Below, one piece after another: positions 58,447 through 64,000 of a DNA stretch of 64,000 nucleotides (position 1 is the stretch's first letter; every line of letters begins with the position of its first letter). Location: the NCBI RefSeq assembly GCF_020379485.1, contig NC_063448.1, positions 22,839,726 through 22,903,725 of the forward strand, in the 5' to 3' direction. A program made the position numbers and the translations under genes. The notes beneath the pieces are model-generated. The model was not told the origin of the DNA. It was given only the letters and a program-made list of their open reading frames with translations, and searched no databases. The DNA is from Brassica napus. Taxonomy: Eukaryota; Streptophyta; Magnoliopsida; Brassicales; Brassicaceae.

Positions 58447-59453
58447 CTAGGTGACAACCTGCGCGCATACGCAGATGATTTTAACTTTTTCATATTAATC
58501 TTTGTTCATTAAATGGTTTTAACTTTTTCCAACACTACAATATTTATCGATTGTAAAATGACGAAAACAAATATTGGTATATTAAATGTATCATTATTGT
58601 TGAAGAGTTAACGTATTACCGTTCATTTTAATTATTTTTAAGACTTCATATGCACAAAATAAAATCACAAAAACCAGATAAGCAACATTGATTGTAAAAT
58701 GACGAAAGAGGATTACGTTTTCTGCGTTCGGTTTGTTTACTATTAACTCTCCATAAGTGATTTCATTTTCTACTTATATAAAATTGTGCTTTCGTTCTTG
58801 TTTTTGTTTCACTGATATGAGTTTTGTTTCTTTTTTTAACTTCTTTTCTGAATTCGGTGAATTACATAAATGTCAATTTAAAAATATGGATATCTGTAAA
58901 AATTAGTTTCACTCCAGATACATATCTAACAATCAAAATTTTGAAGAAAATCACCGGCAAACTCTATTCACAGGTTAGTGTTAAAATCTGATATATCAAG
59001 CTATCATAGAATATAAATGCATACTCGAAATAAAATGTCTGCCTAGTATATATTCACCAGTTCGCTCTAAAAATCATCAAATTCTCGAACAACAAAACAA
59101 ATTACTTATTTTATTAACCTACGCTTTTGAGGTTTATTTACTTAAGAGTATACCGATAAAAATATATATATAATACTTTACCATTCTAGTATATGTAAAC
59201 TATGAATAAAGTAAGAACTATTTAATTTATTAAATGATAAACCAGAAAATTTATAATAAATAGTTTAAATCTATCATTCTTACAATTATAATAGCTAAAT
59301 AGTGTATTAAAGAGAAACAAATATTAGACGAATGGTCAAATCTCTCATTTTTCAAATAAACTCAAAAGGAGGTGATTGGAATCTTGTCATGATATTTCAT
59401 TAAGAGCTTTTTAGGAATAAAAATCAAGATTAAAATATTTAATCTAAATGAAA

Positions 59454-59491
<38 letters not shown>

Positions 59492-59629
59492 CTTCCAATA
59501 TTAAAAATCACTTCAATTTGAAAAAGTGTATTTCTGGGGTTGTGAGGATTAAATAACTTATTAGAAACCACATATTTAAAAAATAATTTGTATAAATAAA
59601 AGTATATACATTAGAGTAAACACATAAAT
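58447..59629 (-). mobile_element. Helitron copy B, inverted relative to copy A
   Basis: On the minus strand the 3' end reads ctgcgtatgcgcgcag hairpin, gttgtcac, CTAG (58447-58450). The body is an inverted copy of 53803-54986, including an (AT)n run at ~59457-59488. Its 5' part is cut off at 59630 by the CACTA element. Confidence 0.7.
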
Positions 59630-60061
59630 CACTACAAGAAAACACATGCTTAACGACGAAATTTAACGAGGAAAAACAATACTCGTAAATTTACGTCGAG
59701 TTTACGTGGAATTTAAGTGAAAAACTAAAGTCATCGTTATTTCCTCGTAACGTAACGACAAAAGTGTTTCGTCGTAAAGTGGATGTAATTTTATGAGTAT
59801 TTTACGAGGAAAAACTATTTCCTCGTAAATACGACGTAAACTTTGCGTGTTATTTACGAGGAAATAGTTTACGTGTATTTAGTGAGGAAATTTTTGAATC
59901 CACCAACTTTGTAGGTGTTACACGTTTTTTTGGCCACCTAATTAATTTTCGTCGTAAATTCATAGGAAACTTGCAACTACCAGATTCGAAATTTCCTATA
60001 AATATGGATGTTTGAACATCATTTTAAACACACCAACAACAAAAAACGTGAAAGAAAAAAA

Positions 60062-63000
60062 ATGGCTGGCTCCGGGACTATTTACGAGTTGCGAAAGTGG
60101 ATGTATATGCATAGAGATGCTAACGGGAGAGTGACGAAAGAATACCTTGCGGGTCTGGAGACATTTATGCATCAAGCAGATTCAACACCGCTCGCCCAAG
60201 AAAGTGGTAAGATGTTATGTCCTTGTCGGAAATGCAACAATTCGAAACTGGCAAACCGTGAAAAGGTTTGGAAGCATTTAATAAATAGAGGTTTTACGCC
60301 AAATTACTATATCTGGTTTCAACATGGAGAAGGTTTTAATTATAATCAGAACGAAGCTAGTAGTAGTAATAGCAATTTTCAGGAAAAAGAACCGGTTGAT
60401 CATCATTTGCATAATGAACATAGTTACCATCAGGAGGAGATGGTAGATTATGATAGGGTTCAGGATATGGTAGCTGATGCATTCGTAGCTCATGATGAAG
60501 ATGAAGAACCTAATATAGATGCAAAAAAGTTTTACGAAATGTTAAACGCGGCGAATCAACCACTTTACAGTGGTTGTAGAGAAGGTCTCTCTAAATTGTC
60601 GTTAGCTGCTAGAATGATGAATATTAAAACTGATCACAATCTACCTGAAAGTTGCATGAACGAATGGGCGGACTTGTTTAAAGAGTATTTGCCGGAAGAC
60701 AATGTGTCTGCTGATTCTTATTATGAGATTCAGAAACTGGTTTATAGTCTTGGGTTGCCTTCGGAGATGATAGATGTTTGCATCGACAACTGCATGATCT
60801 ATTGGGGAGATGATGAGAAGCTAGAAGAATGTCGATTCTGCAAGAAGCCACGATTCAAGCCGCAAGGACGGGGACGTAATAGGGTACCGTACCAAAGGAT
60901 GTGGTACCTACCAATTACAGACAGATTGAAAAGATTGTATCAATCAGAGCAGACTGCTGGAAAGATGAGATGGCATGCCGAGCATACTCAGACGGATGGT
61001 GAGATGACTCATCCATCAGATGCAAGAGCCTGGAAACATTTCAACAAAGTACATCCGGATTTCGCTAGCAATATCCGGAATGTGTATCTCGGATTATGCA
61101 CAGATGGATTTAGTCCGTTCGGAATGTCAGGGAGACAATATTCATTGTGGCCAGTCTTTCTTACTCCATACAACCTGCCACCGGAGATGTGCATGCAACG
61201 GGGTTACTATTCTTGACCATATTAATACCTGGTCCGAACCATCCAAAAAGGTCCCTGGATGTTTTCCTACAACCACTGATAAAAGAGTTGAAGGATTTGT
61301 GGTCAACAGGGGTGAGAACGTATGACTGTTCAACGAAGACGAATTTTACGATGCGAGCGATGCTTTTGTGGACCATAAGTGATTTTCCTGCCTATGGGAT
61401 GTTTTCTGGATGGACTACACATGGGAGATTAGCTTGTCCATATTGTAATGGAACGACAGATGCGTTTCAACTGAAGAATGGTAGGAAGACAAGTTGGTTT
61501 GATTGTCACCGTCGATTTCTTCCCATTGGCCATCCTTACCGAAGAAACAAGAATTTGTTTAGGCACAAAAGGGTTGTGAGAGACACTCCTCCTCCATATC
61601 TAACTGGAGAACAAATTGAAGCGCAAATCGACTACTACGGAGCTAACGAAACAGTTCGTTGGGTGGTAATTGGCATGTCCCTCGTAATATGCCAGATTCT
61701 TACGGTGTTCATCACAACTGACACAAGAAGAGTATATTTTGGGAGTTGCCATATTGGAAGGATCTTCTTCTGCGCCACAACCTCGATGTGATGCATATAG
61801 AGAAGAATTTCTTTGAGAACATCATGAATACAATATTGAATGTCCCAGGGAAGACAAAAGACAACATAAAATCGAGGTTGGACTTGCCGGATATTTGCTC
61901 AAGAAGCGAGTTACATATTAAAAGCAATGGACAAGTTCCCGTTCCGATATTCAGATTATCTTCAGAAAAAAAGTCGGTGTTGTTCAACTGGGTGGCATCA
62001 GAAGTGAAGTTCCCCGATGGGTATGTTTCGAATCTCTCTAGATGTGTTGAAAAGGGTCAAAAGTTCTCCGGGATGAAGAGTCATGATTGTCATGTCTTTA
62101 TGCAACGACTACTGCCCTTTGCATTTGCGGAGCTACTTCCAACAAACGTACATGAAGCACTTGCAGGTACGTAGTGTATTATATCACAATAATTTACAAA
62201 ATAATATATGACTAACAATGTGTTTAATTTTGTTTTGAATATAAAAGGCATTGAAGCATTTTTCAGGGATCTGAGCACACGCACTCTTAAAGAAGAAGTT
62301 GTGGAACAGCTTCAGGAGAACATTCTCATCTTATTGTGCAACTTGGAGAAGATATTTCCTCCCGGATTTTTTGACGTCATGGAGCATCTAGCTGTCCACC
62401 TCCCATATGAGGCATTGCTTCGTGGACCTGTACATTACGGATGGATGTATCAGTATGAGCGAGCCATGAAATATTTGAAGGGAAAAGCAAAGAACCTCGC
62501 CAAAGTTGAAGGTTCTATAATTGCTGGAAGTTTGACGGAAGAAGTTTCTCACTTCACATCGTACTACTTTGCGTCAAAAGTACGTACCCGGAGAAGAGCT
62601 CCAAGAAGATATGATGATGGTGGTGTTGCGCCAACATATGCAGTTGCTGGTGTTCCAGACATCTTTAGCCAGATTGGGCGACTCGGTGGGAAGTCTAAAG
62701 AGGTTTGGTGGTCGAGTGAACAAGACGCTCATAGTGCACACACCTATATTCTACTCAATTGCGAAGATCCATTGATGCGTTATTTTGAAAGGTAACATAT
62801 ATTGACACTTCGAAACACATATAAGTATAATTAATTGTATAATTGCGAGAGATTCATTCCTATAAAATGTGATTTTACAGCCTATTTGTTTCTCAAGTCG
62901 AAGAAACATTTCCTGGTATATCCACAAGTGACGTAGACAAAAGGAAAGATCAACACTTCATTAAGTGGTTGCAGAATCAGGTATTAACTCAAACTCTTTT

Positions 63001-63723
63001 TTCATACATGATATGTATTTCATTAACATTCTCTTTATTTTTGCAGGTTGATTATGACGACGACGATGCAGATTATCCTAAGTGGTTACACGAAGTAATT
63101 CAATCTCCACTTGTAAAGGTCACCACATCACAGATGTATTTCACACGAGGCTATACTTTTCATACATATGACTATGGTAGACAGCGGGCGACCAGTAACT
63201 ATGGAATATGTGTGAAAGGGGAAACAGATTTCTACGGGATCTTGACGGAGATTATTGAAGTCGAATTTCCAGGAATACTGAAGCTGAAATGCGTCCTCTT
63301 CAAATGTGAATGGTTCGACCCCGTCGTCAACAGAGGTGTTCGGTCTAACAAATTCGGTGTAGTTGATGTCAACGGTGGACGAAGGTAACACAAATTTGAG
63401 CCTTTCATCTTAGCTTCACAAGCAGACCAAGTTAGCTTCCTTCCATACCCTCGGATGAGAGATTCAGGTATAAATTGGTTAGCAGTGATCAAAGTTACAC
63501 CTCGAGGACAAATCATCAGTGGAGAAGAACCACCATTGCAAGAAGAACAGATAAATGAAGTCGAGGAACCTGAACAATAAATTGATGACATCCTTCTCAT
63601 TAATCTGCATAATCACGAGTACGAAGATCTTACCGATGATGCCACAGACGAAGCTGTTGAAGACGAGTTTAATGAAAATGATGATGTTTCTAGTGATGAC
63701 GAGAATGTCGATGTATCCGATTG
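60062..63723 (+). pseudogene. CACTA TNP2-type transposase, frameshifted
   Basis: The start is the ATG giving MAGSGTIYELRKWMYM; an in-frame ATG at 60008 is less likely. Domains in order are a transposase-associated domain (residues ~5-80, CPCRKCNNSKLANREKVWKH), the Transposase_21/TNP2 core (60870-62165: CRFCKKPRFKP, GRACPYC-like GRLACPYCNGTT, LLLRHNLDVMHIEKNFFENI), DUF4218 (62248-62791, LPYEALLRGPVHYGWMYQYE) and DUF4216 (63047-63570, PVVNRGVRSNKFGVVDVN). Introns follow at 62167-62247, 62792-62880 and 62981-63046. Breaks: a frameshift near 61200, a second near 61655-61665, a TGA near 61717, and a TAA at 63386. It cannot make a full transposase, but the damage is light. The acidic tail (VEDEFNEND...) ends at 63723. 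Confidence 0.85.
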
Positions 63724-63735
63724 ATGTATTTGTTT

Positions 63736-63845
63736 TATGAATAAGATGAGGGAGTTTGTTTTATGAATAAGATAATGTGGAGTTTGTTTTATGAATAAGG
63801 TAATGTGGGAGTTTGTTTTATGAATAAGCAAATGTGGGAATTGTG
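63736..63845 (+). repeat. Tandem repeat of about 29-32 bp
   Basis: gagtttgttttatgaataag recurs about four times (start about 63751, 63780, 63811, plus a partial first), with variable gataatgtgg / gcaaatgtgg linkers. It lies in the 3' untranslated part of the CACTA element. Confidence 0.75.
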
Positions 63846-64000
63846 GTTTGGAATGGAAATAAAGATGGGGTTTGGAATATATGAAGTAGAAAATAAGGAA
63901 TATGGGGTTTGGGGTTTCGGATTCTAGGGATTTAAACATAACACTCGTTAATTCCACGTAAGCACAAATCGTCGTAAAGTCCTCGTAGATCAACGAGGAC

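Larger units (their letters stand above)
59630..64000 (+). mobile_element. CACTA (En/Spm) transposon, right end just outside the window
   Basis: Begins with the canonical CACTACAAGAAAAC terminus. 59650-59900 is full of subterminal words (tcgtaaa, tacgtcg, cctcgtaa, acgaggaaa) in both orientations, and the same words reappear at 63950-64000, so the right terminus must be close. The left 3-bp target is AAT (59627-59629). The interior carries a broken TNP2-type transposase. Confidence 0.88.

Noticed and set aside
58324..58512. 62-codon frame considered as an ABI-interactor-like fragment
   Set aside because: Only a few residues fit, and the frame crosses the Helitron end; not supportable.

Overview
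The window looks like a Brassicaceae nuclear genome, most likely Brassica. It is AT-rich and intron-containing, its proteins have clear Arabidopsis-type relatives (Derlin-2, NSF, a plasma-membrane H+-ATPase, a plant RING protein, thionin-like peptides), and it is full of Helitrons, LINEs, a Copia LTR element, MULEs, MITEs and a CACTA element. All identities come from reading the sequence and from memory of families; no search was run.

Layout. 1-6.4 kb: repeat relics (a MULE-like end, then a non-autonomous Helitron about 2.0-6.4 kb). 6.9-7.5 kb: a two-exon thionin-like gene. 7.7-8.25 kb: a 5'-truncated LINE with a perfect target duplication. 8.3-10.3 kb: a long inverted-repeat element, then an inverted-repeat element carrying Derlin-2 exon 1. 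10.3-14.6 kb: a Helitron carrying an aldose 1-epimerase fragment and an unidentified multi-exon fragment. 14.5-16.3 kb: a DUF4283/zinc-knuckle LINE ORF1 on the minus strand without an ORF2. 17.4-19.9 kb: a MITE, a Helitron end and a TIR element. 20.055-26.508 kb: a complete non-autonomous Copia element (LTRs, 5-bp duplication, gag only). 28.8-29.9 kb: another Helitron end and a second thionin-like gene. 30.9-32.15 kb: a MULE with a 9-bp duplication and an array of palindromes.

35.6-40.0 kb is the gene island: an unknown 299-residue plant protein (+) converging on a five-exon RING-finger gene (-). 40.76-47.05 kb is a large Helitron holding an NSF D1 ATPase-domain fragment with open frame and canonical splice sites, an unidentified fragment, and the C-terminal exons of a plasma-membrane proton ATPase with a nonsense codon. 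47-59.6 kb is repeat territory: LINE relics, a 0.9-kb poly(A) retroposon with 48-bp tandem repeats, and two related Helitron copies in inverted orientation around a degenerate LINE. From 59.63 kb to the window edge lies a CACTA element with a broken TNP2-type transposase.

Only four loci look like ordinary host genes: the two thionin-like genes, the unknown protein and the RING gene. The rest is a case of transposons, above all Helitrons, picking up and mixing pieces of host genes.
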